From positions 1 through 26,929 of the forward strand of contig CAYXSV010000024.1 of assembly GCA_964468355.1 (NCBI GenBank): 26,929 nt of DNA, given 5' to 3'. The translations under genes and the position numbers were made by a program. Position 1 is the stretch's first letter. Every line of letters starts with the position of its first letter. This stretch comes from CAYSLZ01 sp964468355. GTDB lineage: Bacteria; Patescibacteriota; Microgenomatia; UBA12405; JAHJSD01. A model generated the notes under the pieces. It made no database searches and had not been told where the DNA came from. It worked only from the letters and a program-made list of their open reading frames with translations. Positions 1 to 8,324 of this stretch are shown one piece after another.

Positions 1-995
1 CGGGCGGCCAAACCACAGGCAACAGAATAATCCGGTTCGGCAGATTTAACCTCTTTATTAATATTTTCCGGAATTTTTATTTTAGAAAACGGTTCCGCAA
101 CCTGGACTTCAATGCCTAAATTTTTAGCTATCACTTCCGGCAAACTTGGTATTCTTGCCCCTCTTCCTGACAAAACTATTAACTCAACGTCTTTTTTATG
201 TTCTTTTTGAAATGATAATATCGTTTGCTTAATATCCCGCACCAATTTTTCTACAATCGGCATCATTGCCTCTCTTACCCGGCCTTCCAATTCTTCAGTT
301 TTTAAACCGTAAGTTTCACGATAAGCGTCAGCTTCACTTTCTTTTAATCCCAAATTAACTTTCACTGCTCTTGAAAACGAACTAGTCCCAATTGATACCG
401 TTCTGGATAAAAAAAGATTGCCGCCGTGGCTGGCAATTAAACCGGTGTAATCATAATTAATATCAGCAATAATCATTGGTATATTTTCAGAGCTAATAAT
501 TCTATTTAATGAAATCGATTGCGGCTCTAAAGCATTTAAATTAATTTTTGTCATTTCAGCTAATCGTTTATATTTTTTAATCTCTGACTTTAAAACTCCG
601 ACAATAAAAACCAGCAAACGACCGTCTTCTTCTCTCCTGACAACTTGATAGTCTATTTGAACTTTTTCAAGAGGATGAGGAATAAATGTTTCTGCTTCAT
701 ATTTAAGAGCCGCATCCACCTCTTTTTCTTTCATTTTAGGAAACCACTTAATTCTGGTAATCACCTTTTCTTCAGGAATACAAAAAACACCATTTTGAGT
801 AGAAATATTAAGATCCTCAATCATTTTTTTTATTGAAACGGCTACATCATTCAACTGACTGCCGCTGTCACTGCGAATACCAGGGTAGGGGAATGAAGTA
901 GAACCAATTTGAACCAAATTTAAATCACCTTTATTTTTTTCAAGCTGAACTAATCTGGCGGAGGAAACTCCAATGTCTAATCCAAAAAAATCCAT
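1..995 (-). CDS. pilM: Type IV pilus assembly protein PilM (3' end cut by window edge)
   Basis: PilM is a cytoplasmic actin-like ATPase that links the inner-membrane pilus alignment complex (PilN/PilO) to the motor. Translation from the ATG at 995 gives about 331 residues, beginning MDFFGLDIGVSSARLVQLEK, which is the phosphate-1 type loop of the actin-like fold. Further along are a second nucleotide-loop segment (PMIIADINYDYTGLIAS), the stretch VELIVLSGRGARIPSLPEVI that matches the PilM 'LSGGga.l.gl' region, and YSVACGLAA near the cut end, typical of the PilM C-terminus. The start is the first ATG after an in-frame stop and lies 24 bases beyond the PilX-like gene. It is the last gene of the visible cluster; pilN/pilO would be expected beyond the left edge. 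Only the last few residues seem to be missing. Identification is confident from motifs and context. Confidence 0.9.
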   Translation of the reverse strand, partial: MDFFGLDIGVSSARLVQLEKNKGDLNLVQIGSTSFPYPGIRSDSGSQLNDVAVSIKKMIEDLNISTQNGVFCIPEEKVITRIKWFPKMKEKEVDAALKYEAETFIPHPLEKVQIDYQVVRREEDGRLLVFIVGVLKSEIKKYKRLAEMTKINLNALEPQSISLNRIISSENIPMIIADINYDYTGLIASHGGNLFLSRTVSIGTSSFSRAVKVNLGLKESEADAYRETYGLKTEELEGRVREAMMPIVEKLVRDIKQTILSFQKEHKKDVELIVLSGRGARIPSLPEVIAKNLGIEVQVAEPFSKIKIPENINKEVKSAEPDYSVACGLAA

Positions 996-1019
996 ATCAA
1001 ATTAATAATAACATAATTT

Positions 1020-1853
1020 TCACTGAGTTGTCACGCCGGTGGAAGCAAAGATAGAATGATAAAAAAATTCAGGAGGTATTTCCCATCCCCGAAACACTTT
1101 TATTCTCCGGCTGATTTTTTCAGTGTCACTCCTGGTTATCTCTGCACTTGAAACTACTTCATACCCTTGTTCCGGTATTATGTTTACGTCTCCGCTTGTT
1201 CCTATTTGTGTTTCTCCGTAATACGGCCTGACTACCATTAATAACGGTATGTTCGGCGGTGTGTTTTCTAAATCGATTATTTCCGACACCCCTAAACCGA
1301 CACATCCGCCTCCCGTTGGTTCATTAAACTGATTTGTACTTGCCCGGCCGGAATCCGGATCATAAACATAATGGCTGATGTCATAGTTATTGGTTCCTTT
1401 GTCATAAAAATATATTATTTCTATTGCCGTATCTTCTTCCCAGCATATTTCTATGGTCCCTCCTTGATAACCGCTGTTTAAATCAATTTCTCCATTTTCG
1501 TCGTGGTCTCTTAACCAAATGATTATTGACCGGCCTGCTTTTACAATTTCCGGATAGAGAAATTCGGTTGTTCCTCCTAAGGCAGTTGATTCTATTTCCA
1601 GACTGTCCACTCCTAAATCTCCGGCTATTAATGACCCGTATCCCTCCGGCACTGTTCCTCCTTGATCAAGTATTCTTAGTGCTTCTTCCACCCCTCCTTC
1701 CGCCGCTGAGAATGCCTGGGCTGATTTTTCTTCTTCTTGGGTTATTTCCAAGTCGGTTATTACCCGCTGGGATAATGACAACCCCAAGGTCAGCCCGATT
1801 GCCATTATTACCAGAATTATTAAAGCAATTTGTCCTTTGTTGTTTTTATTCAT
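1020..1853 (-). CDS. PilX-like pilus assembly protein
   Basis: This 277-residue protein has a short basic N-terminus and one hydrophobic helix (about residues 8-28, IALIILVIMAIGLTLGLSLS). The helix is followed by the segment ITDLEITQEEEKSAQAFSAA-EGGVEEAL, characteristic of the PilX N-terminal domain family of minor pilins. It lacks a classical G^FTLIE prepilin cleavage site, as is common for PilX-like proteins with a polar residue after the leader. The rest is predicted extracellular and beta-rich, with few Cys. It lies between the large secreted protein (stop 44 bases upstream) and pilM, so it probably acts in pilus initiation or at the tip together with that protein. The ATG at 1853 is the only reasonable start. 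PilX family membership is inferred from the N-terminal segment; the exact role is unknown. Confidence 0.75.
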   Translation of the reverse strand: MNKNNKGQIALIILVIMAIGLTLGLSLSQRVITDLEITQEEEKSAQAFSAAEGGVEEALRILDQGGTVPEGYGSLIAGDLGVDSLEIESTALGGTTEFLYPEIVKAGRSIIIWLRDHDENGEIDLNSGYQGGTIEICWEEDTAIEIIYFYDKGTNNYDISHYVYDPDSGRASTNQFNEPTGGGCVGLGVSEIIDLENTPPNIPLLMVVRPYYGETQIGTSGDVNIIPEQGYEVVSSAEITRSDTEKISRRIKVFRGWEIPPEFFYHSIFASTGVTTQ

Positions 1854-1897
1854 ATATATTTATTAATAATATTAGATACTAACTACCAACTACTAAT

Positions 1898-4423
1898 TTA
1901 AGGATTTATTTCCTCCCATTTTATTGCTTCAGCAAAGTTTATGTCGTTGATTATCGCATTGACTATAAAGTCCGGCCGATATTTGAATAACGCCGCCGGT
2001 GTGTCGTTGTTGCTTACACCCCCGTCCGGCCCGCCTAAATCTCTTTCTATCAACATTTGGCCTGTCCCGTCTATTCCGGCACCAAAACTTCCTTCCAGGA
2101 TTATTTGGTCTCCTTCATTGTCACTTACTCCGTTGATGATTATATTTCCGTCTGCCAAGTATATTCCTTCCACTCTGGTTACCTCGTCTCCTATTTCTAT
2201 GTCTCCCGATACGGCGATTATTAATAATCCGCCTTCGGCTACTTCCGGATTACACCCGTTTTCTATACTCAGATTACCGTCGATTAATTTTATTAGTATC
2301 TCGTCAACGCCGACCTGGCAAGTGCTTAGTCCTGATAAACTGCTTAAACTGGCATCTCCGCTGATTGTTTCTGTCTGGCTTTCGTTTACCCATAACTCAT
2401 ACAAGTGGGCGTATCCTTTTCCGACACCCCAACTTAGCTGGTCGTCATTTGGTGCCCGCCAGTTTTCCGGTTCCCCGTATCCGCCCTCTCCCGCATTTAT
2501 TACTTGCTTTGCTCCGGCTACTCCGTTTTCCCGGTATAAATTTGGCTCATTGTCTATTGTTATGTATTCCAGACAGCTTCCGTCATTTACACAGGTTATT
2601 GGTATCATGTCGGTTATTCCTCCTTCATATGCGCTTATGTCTCCTCCCGCTACCTGATACCACGGCGGTACCGCATTTGATAAGCCGAAATCAAGCTCCG
2701 TTACATAATTATCTATTAATACACTCGGATTGCTTGCATCCGTACAGTCACTGTTATGCGTTCGGTCATAACTTCTTTCCACCGTATAGTCTGTTTTAGC
2801 TGCCGAAATCGTATACATCTGACCATAATCTACTACTACTTCATAAGAACCGTCAACTTTTGTTGACATACTGAATCCGTCTCCGGATCCGGATCCGGAA
2901 CTGACTGTTACTCCTTCCAGCACCGGATATGTTTCCACGGGACTACTTGCCGGATAACCTCCATTTGTGTCCCAGCACCTTGCATCAGGAGAATCTTCCG
3001 TTACATCATATACTTTTCCATGTAAATACGATGTCGGTGTTAGTGTCGGTGCTGCCGGACAACTACAACTAAAACCAGGTAAACCGTCAACTATCGAATC
3101 AACACATCCAGAATAAGGATAACCTTCACCCTCTTTTATCCCTTGAACATTCCAGTCATAGTCCATATCGCATTCAACATTAGTAGTATAACTGTTGGTA
3201 TTTACATCATTATCCCATTGATCACCTTCACTCGTATTTGCCCAATCGTCAAACGGCTCACGATTTAGTCTAAACACATAGCCAACTGCTCCGGATATGG
3301 AATTCCAACTAAAATCCGCCTCGTCCCCTGAAGCGTTACAATTTACACTTAATCCTGTTGCGCAAGCCAATGCCGTTTCAAAACTTCCTAATTTTCTTTT
3401 ATCACAACCACAACTATTTATAGACCAAACTCGATATTCATACTCTGTATTAGCATCTAATCCGGTTGCATCCCAGCTTCTGGCACCTTCTGCCAAACAT
3501 TCTGCTGCTTCCAGGTTTGTTCCATGCCATATCTCCACATACCAACCACGACTACTACCGCATCCTCCGTTATTATCAGGTGCAGTTTTACAATCGCCTC
3601 CGCCACTATCATTCCAAGCAACAGCATCCCAATTTAATTTTGCTGAATTATGAGTAATATTACTGACTGTCACTGACGGCTGACCAGGATCATCACATTC
3701 TGTTTGGTTATAAACATTAGTTGCACTACATTGAGGATTATTGTAAGTCAAATCTTCATGTGCCCAGGCATTTAAAGTATAATTACCTGAATCCGGTATT
3801 GAATATCCCCACGAATAAGTACAAGTCCAAATGCTTGAATTGGAACCGCTTCTTGTACATACCACGTCATCTTCTATCCATCCTTGCTTCGGAGAAAACC
3901 CGTCGCCACCATTTATATCACTATAACCGTCCTCCTGAGGATTATCATAACTTGAAGCAACAACACTGCCGGTTTCTTCATTTATTATTTCGAATCGTAC
4001 ATGACTTATTCTAGTTCCTCCATCATCTCTAAATCTTACAGTTAAGTAACTATTATCTGACCATTCCGAACCACTGGTTGGGTATGTAAAACCCTCACAA
4101 CTTGCTGGCGGATTTGAGGTTGGCGGATCAGTTGGCTCCGGAGTCGGTTCACTCGGCGCCGGTGTGTTGGTTGGGGCGCAATCTCCACAATAACATGGAT
4201 AAGAAGGAGGGTTAGTACAAGTGGGACTATCAGCACACATTGTACATCCATCCGGTGTAGGATAATAGTTGTACCAACATACCCCCCAAACACCACATGT
4301 TGTACAAGTAGTCCCAAATTCTTGTCTGCAACCAGTACAACACTCAGCAAAAGAAATAGACGGCTTAATAAAAAGATAAATTATAAAAATTATGATAAAA
4401 ATTACCATTGATTTTTTTATCAT
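1898..4423 (-). CDS. Large secreted multi-domain surface protein, probable pilus-associated adhesin
   Basis: The protein has 841 residues. Residues 1-26 form a signal peptide (very hydrophobic core, cleavage likely after SISFA). Residues 28-82 hold 12 Cys, suggesting a disulfide-rich module. Residues 83-108 are a Pro/Thr/Ser linker. About 110-240 looks like an Ig-like beta sandwich. About 245-350 and 355-455 look like fibronectin type III repeats (SAKLNWDAVAW, TEYEYRVWSIN; DEADFSWNSISGAVGYVFRL). About 468-575 resembles a carboxypeptidase-regulatory-like beta domain (LEGVTVSSG, DGSYEVVV). The last 230 residues are a beta-rich domain ending in GTGQMLIERDLGG ... TPAALFKYRPDFIVNA, which I recall from other proteins of this kind in CPR pilus loci (unverified). 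Its ATG overlaps the upstream stop (ATGA, 4420-4423), implying translational coupling. The next gene encodes a PilX-like protein, supporting a pilus-tip or surface adhesion role. The ligand is unknown. Confidence 0.75.
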   Translation of the reverse strand: MIKKSMVIFIIIFIIYLFIKPSISFAECCTGCRQEFGTTCTTCGVWGVCWYNYYPTPDGCTMCADSPTCTNPPSYPCYCGDCAPTNTPAPSEPTPEPTDPPTSNPPASCEGFTYPTSGSEWSDNSYLTVRFRDDGGTRISHVRFEIINEETGSVVASSYDNPQEDGYSDINGGDGFSPKQGWIEDDVVCTRSGSNSSIWTCTYSWGYSIPDSGNYTLNAWAHEDLTYNNPQCSATNVYNQTECDDPGQPSVTVSNITHNSAKLNWDAVAWNDSGGGDCKTAPDNNGGCGSSRGWYVEIWHGTNLEAAECLAEGARSWDATGLDANTEYEYRVWSINSCGCDKRKLGSFETALACATGLSVNCNASGDEADFSWNSISGAVGYVFRLNREPFDDWANTSEGDQWDNDVNTNSYTTNVECDMDYDWNVQGIKEGEGYPYSGCVDSIVDGLPGFSCSCPAAPTLTPTSYLHGKVYDVTEDSPDARCWDTNGGYPASSPVETYPVLEGVTVSSGSGSGDGFSMSTKVDGSYEVVVDYGQMYTISAAKTDYTVERSYDRTHNSDCTDASNPSVLIDNYVTELDFGLSNAVPPWYQVAGGDISAYEGGITDMIPITCVNDGSCLEYITIDNEPNLYRENGVAGAKQVINAGEGGYGEPENWRAPNDDQLSWGVGKGYAHLYELWVNESQTETISGDASLSSLSGLSTCQVGVDEILIKLIDGNLSIENGCNPEVAEGGLLIIAVSGDIEIGDEVTRVEGIYLADGNIIINGVSDNEGDQIILEGSFGAGIDGTGQMLIERDLGGPDGGVSNNDTPAALFKYRPDFIVNAIINDINFAEAIKWEEINP

Positions 4424-4932
4424 TTGTGCCCCAAAATAATCTCTATTGCAAGAGGAAATCCTTCTTCACTCAGTTTTTTACCCAAAAGAACCCTAATAGG
4501 AACACCATAATCAACCTTCGTAAGTTGGTTAGTATTAACCAACTTAAAACTTGATGCATTTCGATCCCGGCAGAGAAACCTTAAATCATCACAATCCTCA
4601 CTTAACTGAAATATTTGATCGACTGCACTAAAATCAATTTCGATTTTTTTACCTTCAACATCAATAACAATTCTTTGCTCTTTGCCATATACTTTATTAA
4701 ATTTACCAAATAAATCTACACCCTCCGCTACTGACTGAATATTAGTGTCTTCAATATTTTTTCTTTCTGAAAAATTTTCAGAAGATAATTCCTTTAATAC
4801 TGACTCCTCTATATCTTCGCCACTATACCTTTTGTCACTTGATTTATTCAACCAATAAATTAATTGAAAAAAAATAACAACCAAAACCAGTAAAATATTT
4901 ACCGCTATTAAAGATTTTTTGACTGTACTCAT
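4420..4932 (-). CDS. Small single-pass membrane protein, unknown function
   Basis: The protein has 170 residues with a short cytoplasmic N-terminus and one transmembrane helix (about residues 8-28, IAVNILLVLVVIFFQLIYWL). An acidic, charged segment (about 30-75) leads into a compact C-terminal domain rich in beta-type sequence (IVIDVEGKKIEIDFSAVDQI) with two close Cys (CDDLRFLC). I do not recognise the family. Its stop overlaps the ATG of the large secreted protein by 4 bases, so the two are translationally coupled and probably work together, for example as membrane partner or chaperone and client. It has its own plausible promoter just upstream (-35 at 4967-4972, -10 at 4943-4948). No Shine-Dalgarno sequence is visible. 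Confidence 0.7.
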   Translation of the reverse strand: MSTVKKSLIAVNILLVLVVIFFQLIYWLNKSSDKRYSGEDIEESVLKELSSENFSERKNIEDTNIQSVAEGVDLFGKFNKVYGKEQRIVIDVEGKKIEIDFSAVDQIFQLSEDCDDLRFLCRDRNASSFKLVNTNQLTKVDYGVPIRVLLGKKLSEEGFPLAIEIILGHK

Positions 4933-4942
4933 ACTATGTTGA

Positions 4943-4972
4943 AGTCTAAAGTATTTTATATTAATAAGTCAA
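4943..4972 (-). promoter_or_regulatory. Promoter for the 4420-4932 / 1898-4423 gene pair
   Basis: On the minus strand, TTGACT (4967-4972) and TAGACT (4943-4948) are separated by 18 bases. The -10 ends 10 bases before the ATG at 4932, so the transcript would have a leader of only a few bases. Called from the motif match only. Confidence 0.4.
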
Positions 4973-4981
4973 GTTTACTAC

Positions 4982-6652
4982 TTAATTATTGCTTAACACA
5001 AAACATGTAGGACATGAACCATCCGGACGGATAATTGCAAAACTTCTTTGAGGATCTCCAGCACCAGGTCCACAATCGTTTCTAGCAAAATCTAAATTCC
5101 AAATTATAGAAAGTCTAACTTTACCACTATTATTCGCCCAATTAATTCCTTCATTAATCCACTGGGATTGCTCGTTTAACGTATTACCTTTGGCCCAACT
5201 AAAATTACTCGGTAGACCAGAAGGACAAGTTCCTTCGGAAGTAACGATACCAAATTCCGTAATAGCTAACTGCTTTTGACCTCCAAATGTATTGTAGTAA
5301 AAATCCATTGTTGGTAAAAAGTACCAAGTCGGATGATTTCCCCCGGGATGACCGGATGTTTCTAAAGGTGAAGTAGCTCCAGAATTAAAGTGAACACCAA
5401 CAAAATCTATATAATTCCCGGCTCCTGACTCCGCCATTTGTTTTAAAAAGACATCGTCATTACAACCACAGCCGCAAAAATCAGTACAACCACATCCCAT
5501 TTCCCCCCAACAACCGCTATTCGCTAAAGCAGCGCTAATAACAAACGTATCTGGATTATCCCCAGACTTAACGGCATTAAAACAAGTTTCTAATAATGAA
5601 GTATAATTAATGCCATTAAGTGCTGACCATGGCCATTCGCGCTCTATGTTCGGTTCATTCCAAATCTCAATGCCATCAACACCACTTTCCGATAATTGCC
5701 TGACCCAATCAGCAAAACTTGTTTCAAAATTATTTTCGGTTACCAAATCCTTTGAACCTAAAGCACCTACTAATACTTTAAATCCTTGATTATGGGCCTT
5801 TTCAACAAATGAATAGGCCTCTTGCCCATAATGCATTTGTACTTTAACCCATTTCATTCCACTCCTATGCATTAAATCAATGTGGGGTAGAGAAGTGTCA
5901 AAAATATGGACACCAAATTCAAAATTTGACGCAATTGGTTCTGGAACAAAAATCTTTTTTTCTTTAACATTAATAACAACAGTCAATTTACCACCTGTAA
6001 TTGGCCCTTTTTCGGTCGCTAATTGCCAAATATCTTGATAATTTCCTTCTTCCTTTGGTGAAGCTAATCCAACCGATAAATTTTGAATTTCGCCTGGTAA
6101 TACTTCACCTACTTTAATCAAATTTTCTCCCTCTATACTTGTTGAAACACGCTCTAAAACTGTATCCAAAGGCCACCGACAGTTTCCAATATTTGCTACT
6201 TCCCAACTCTTAGTAAACCGTGTAGACGGCTTAAGAATAGTTCCATCCTGAATAGTAATATCACGAACGTAAGCAGCTTTCAATTCACAACGCCCAGGTT
6301 CTTTTAATTCAGTTAGATCTTCACTTTTTTCAACGATTGTTTCACCTTTCGGTTCTTGGATTTCGTATTCAGGTTCAAACTCGGAATGGATGGGAGGAAG
6401 GGTAACCGAAATGGTTTTCTCTGTCACCAACTCCTTTGTCAAAGTTAGTTCATCCCTAACAACTACCGCTTCTGTCGCTTCTGTTTCTCTTATTAAATTC
6501 ACTGTCGGCGTTCTAAGTTCAACCTCACCAACCCTACGTGAATTAAAATGCATCGCAGCAAGTGTAATTGCTACAGCTGTACCAGCAACTACGGCACACC
6601 TACCAAGTTTTACCGAGCAATCTTCAACCTTAATTTTCCTTTCGGTATTCAT
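4982..6652 (-). CDS. Membrane-anchored clan GH-A glycosidase-like protein with NBR1-type Ig-like domain
   Basis: The protein has 556 residues. A transmembrane anchor lies at about 18-34 (GRCAVVAGTAVAITLAA), followed by a charged Thr/Glu-rich stalk (40-120). Residues about 124-230 match the Ig-like domain first described in NBR1 (FTKSWEVANIGNCRWP, then LPGEIQNLSVGLASP and YQDIWQLA). Residues about 243-550 form a TIM-barrel of glycoside hydrolase clan GH-A (GH5/GH39-like): WNEPN (331-335) gives the probable acid/base Glu333, and ITEFG (464-468) gives the probable nucleophile Glu466. An insert at 381-397 carries six Cys within 17 residues. With both Glu present the enzyme is probably active on an extracellular glycan, but the substrate is unknown. 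It follows the sortase-like gene and has its own extended -10 promoter. The ATG at 6652 suits the anchor position. Confidence 0.8.
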   Translation of the reverse strand: MNTERKIKVEDCSVKLGRCAVVAGTAVAITLAAMHFNSRRVGEVELRTPTVNLIRETEATEAVVVRDELTLTKELVTEKTISVTLPPIHSEFEPEYEIQEPKGETIVEKSEDLTELKEPGRCELKAAYVRDITIQDGTILKPSTRFTKSWEVANIGNCRWPLDTVLERVSTSIEGENLIKVGEVLPGEIQNLSVGLASPKEEGNYQDIWQLATEKGPITGGKLTVVINVKEKKIFVPEPIASNFEFGVHIFDTSLPHIDLMHRSGMKWVKVQMHYGQEAYSFVEKAHNQGFKVLVGALGSKDLVTENNFETSFADWVRQLSESGVDGIEIWNEPNIEREWPWSALNGINYTSLLETCFNAVKSGDNPDTFVISAALANSGCWGEMGCGCTDFCGCGCNDDVFLKQMAESGAGNYIDFVGVHFNSGATSPLETSGHPGGNHPTWYFLPTMDFYYNTFGGQKQLAITEFGIVTSEGTCPSGLPSNFSWAKGNTLNEQSQWINEGINWANNSGKVRLSIIWNLDFARNDCGPGAGDPQRSFAIIRPDGSCPTCFVLSNN

Positions 6653-6663
6653 GACAGCTTAAT

Positions 6664-6671
6664 ATCATACC
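6664..6671 (-). promoter_or_regulatory. Extended -10 promoter for the glycosidase-like gene
   Basis: On the minus strand TGGTATGAT is an extended -10 (hexamer TATGAT at 6664-6669) ending 11 bases before the ATG at 6652. No good -35 is visible at 16-18 bases. The expected leader is about 5 bases and has no Shine-Dalgarno sequence. Confidence 0.4.
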
Positions 6672-6693
6672 AGAAAATAAAACTCAAAGAAGT

Positions 6694-7563
6694 TCAATCT
6701 TTCGTCATCTCCAATACAACCCTGCCACCCGGAAAATCAAACTGTTCGGGGGGGTAGCAAGTTTGTACATACAATATATCTCTATCTGATTTATCAACAA
6801 TTATTTTATCTGCAACAGAAGCAGCCATAATGTCAGCTTCTGTACAACGATAAGAAATCATATCCTCTAAATTTGGGCCTGCATTTTTGTCATTAATACC
6901 ATAAAGCAAAAGGCGATCATTAGTTCCCGGAGCTATGGGATATCTGAGAATTCCAATTGGCTCAACACCATGCTTATATGCCCCCTTCTTTCCAATAAAC
7001 TTATTTCCTTGTTTGTCTTCATATACTCCATGATATATCCCAAAAGGTAACAAACTATGGTTATGAATGAAAAGCCAATTCCCGTGAAATTTTGGTCCAT
7101 AAACACCTGGGGCGACAATAAATGCCGAAACAATAGAAGGTTCTTTATCCCAAAAGCCTTTTCCTTGTTCATCATAGTCATAACTAAGTGAAGATGCATG
7201 AATTAGTGATGGTTTTTTTGCTCCTTCATTAAAAACGTTCATTAGTACCCTGCCATTTATTTCAAAACCAACATAGGGATGAGAAACTAATTCGCGATAT
7301 ACTTCACCCTGGCCACCTTTTTCCGGTGAATTTATGCTTTTTGCCAATCCTGAAGCACGTTTATTAGATACACGAGAAATAGCAGGAGGAAAGTCACAGT
7401 CACCGCCAGAAAGTACTCTTTTGTCCACTTTAACAAAATTTGTAGGTTCCCTAAGTTCTTTATAAACCTTATCAGCTAAGCGTACCGTACCTGTCGCCGC
7501 TAAACCTCCAGCCGCAAGATACCTTAAAATCTCACGGCGAGAAAATTCTTTTTTTTCTGACAT
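6694..7563 (-). CDS. Divergent sortase-like protein with twin-arginine-type signal
   Basis: The protein has 289 residues. The N-terminus SRREILRYLAAGGLAATG (residues 8-25) looks like a Tat signal: SRR, then a mildly hydrophobic Ala/Gly/Leu core. From about residue 90 the sequence resembles a sortase beta-barrel. The putative catalytic His is in WLFIHNHS (His167 or His169), Cys269 lies in DILYVQTCYPP, and Arg281 lies in FPGGRVVLEM. The order His ... TC ... R and the spacings are those of sortases. Sortases are transpeptidases that cut a C-terminal sorting motif and join the protein to a lysine or cell-wall amine. No LPxTG-like tail is visible on proteins in this window. It starts 12 bases after the 7576-8289 gene and is probably co-transcribed with it. 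An inactive homologue is possible. Confidence 0.6.
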   Translation of the reverse strand: MSEKKEFSRREILRYLAAGGLAATGTVRLADKVYKELREPTNFVKVDKRVLSGGDCDFPPAISRVSNKRASGLAKSINSPEKGGQGEVYRELVSHPYVGFEINGRVLMNVFNEGAKKPSLIHASSLSYDYDEQGKGFWDKEPSIVSAFIVAPGVYGPKFHGNWLFIHNHSLLPFGIYHGVYEDKQGNKFIGKKGAYKHGVEPIGILRYPIAPGTNDRLLLYGINDKNAGPNLEDMISYRCTEADIMAASVADKIIVDKSDRDILYVQTCYPPEQFDFPGGRVVLEMTKD

Positions 7564-7575
7564 TTAATCAGTTAA

Positions 7576-8289
7576 TCAATTACCATTAACCCAAATAATA
7601 TTATTTCCTTCTTGAGTTTGACAACTTGCTTGTAATCTTTCCGGTTTACAAGAACCTTCTACAAATGTTCCAAATGTCCAAACACTTGGACTTTCACCTG
7701 AACCAACCATCTGACCCCTACCACTAATCTCAGCCATATTTCCATTTACCAACCAACGAGAGCATGTCATAACATCTTCTGATTTACAAGACCCTAAGTA
7801 CTCTATTGATACAGAATTCGGCGATTTAATTTTTTCCATACTCTCAGGAGACCTCAATATTATTGAACTAGTCCTTGATTCAACATTTTGACTAATTAAT
7901 CTAGTCCGTTGAATAGGTTCAATTGGTTGTAGGGTCTTTGTCGGATGTAAGGTGTCAGTTGGTGCTGAGGTTGATGTTAATGTTGGTATTTTTGTTAGTG
8001 TATCTTCACTAATTACTTCGGTTGGTGACGGTATTTCTGTTGGTCGGAAAGTAGGAATGAAAGTTTTAGTTGGTTCTGGTATTTCAGTTATCGATATTGA
8101 TGCTGACCGAATTTCTGAAACACCTACCAAACCCCCGGTTAGTAAACCTAGCTTCAATACTACCCCAACTACCCGTCTGGCAACTCTTTTTTTAACACTT
8201 ATTTCATCAGTTGCCAAATTACCAACCTTTTGATCTATTGCCTCTTTCTCCTGTTCACTTGGACCAATTATTTTTTCTTTTGACCTCAT
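7576..8289 (-). CDS. Membrane protein with Thr/Pro stalk and duplicated Cys motif, unknown function
   Basis: The protein has 237 residues: a cytoplasmic N-terminus (1-37), one transmembrane segment (about 38-58, RRVVGVVLKLGLLTGGLVGV), and a long Thr/Pro-rich stalk (about 68-125) with recurring PT pairs spaced 6-8 residues apart, a likely extended and possibly O-glycosylated region. The C-terminal domain (about 155-237) carries two similar motifs, GSCKSEDVMTCSRWLVNGN (166-184) and GSCKPERLQASC ... WVNGN (212-237), each with a Cys pair and ending in VNGN. This suggests an internal duplication with two disulfides. I do not recognise the family. It sits directly upstream of the sortase-like gene, whose client or partner it may be. 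The ATG at 8289 lies 6 bases after a good -10, so the mRNA may be leaderless. Confidence 0.65.
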   Translation of the reverse strand: MRSKEKIIGPSEQEKEAIDQKVGNLATDEISVKKRVARRVVGVVLKLGLLTGGLVGVSEIRSASISITEIPEPTKTFIPTFRPTEIPSPTEVISEDTLTKIPTLTSTSAPTDTLHPTKTLQPIEPIQRTRLISQNVESRTSSIILRSPESMEKIKSPNSVSIEYLGSCKSEDVMTCSRWLVNGNMAEISGRGQMVGSGESPSVWTFGTFVEGSCKPERLQASCQTQEGNNIIWVNGN

Positions 8290-8295
8290 AAATTT

Positions 8296-8324
8296 ATCCT
8301 ATATTATTATTGTATATTTGTCAA
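8296..8324 (-). promoter_or_regulatory. Promoter for the 7576-8289 gene
   Basis: On the minus strand a perfect TTGACA (8319-8324) and TAGGAT (8296-8301) are separated by 17 bases. The -10 ends 6 bases before the ATG at 8289, so transcription would start at or next to the start codon. It probably drives the sortase-like gene as well. Confidence 0.55.

Noticed and set aside
645..836. Plus-strand open frame of 63 codons opposite pilM
   Set aside because: It is antisense to the conserved pilM sequence, with no family signature.
2880..2900. Tandem GGATCC-like repeat inside the large secreted protein
   Set aside because: It simply encodes a short Ser-Gly linker (SGSGSG) and has no other sign of being a mobile or regulatory element.
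1526..4014. Several open frames of 60-240 codons on the plus strand opposite the large secreted protein and PilX-like gene
   Set aside because: They are antisense to well-supported genes, have low-complexity Pro/Leu/Ser composition and no recognisable domain.
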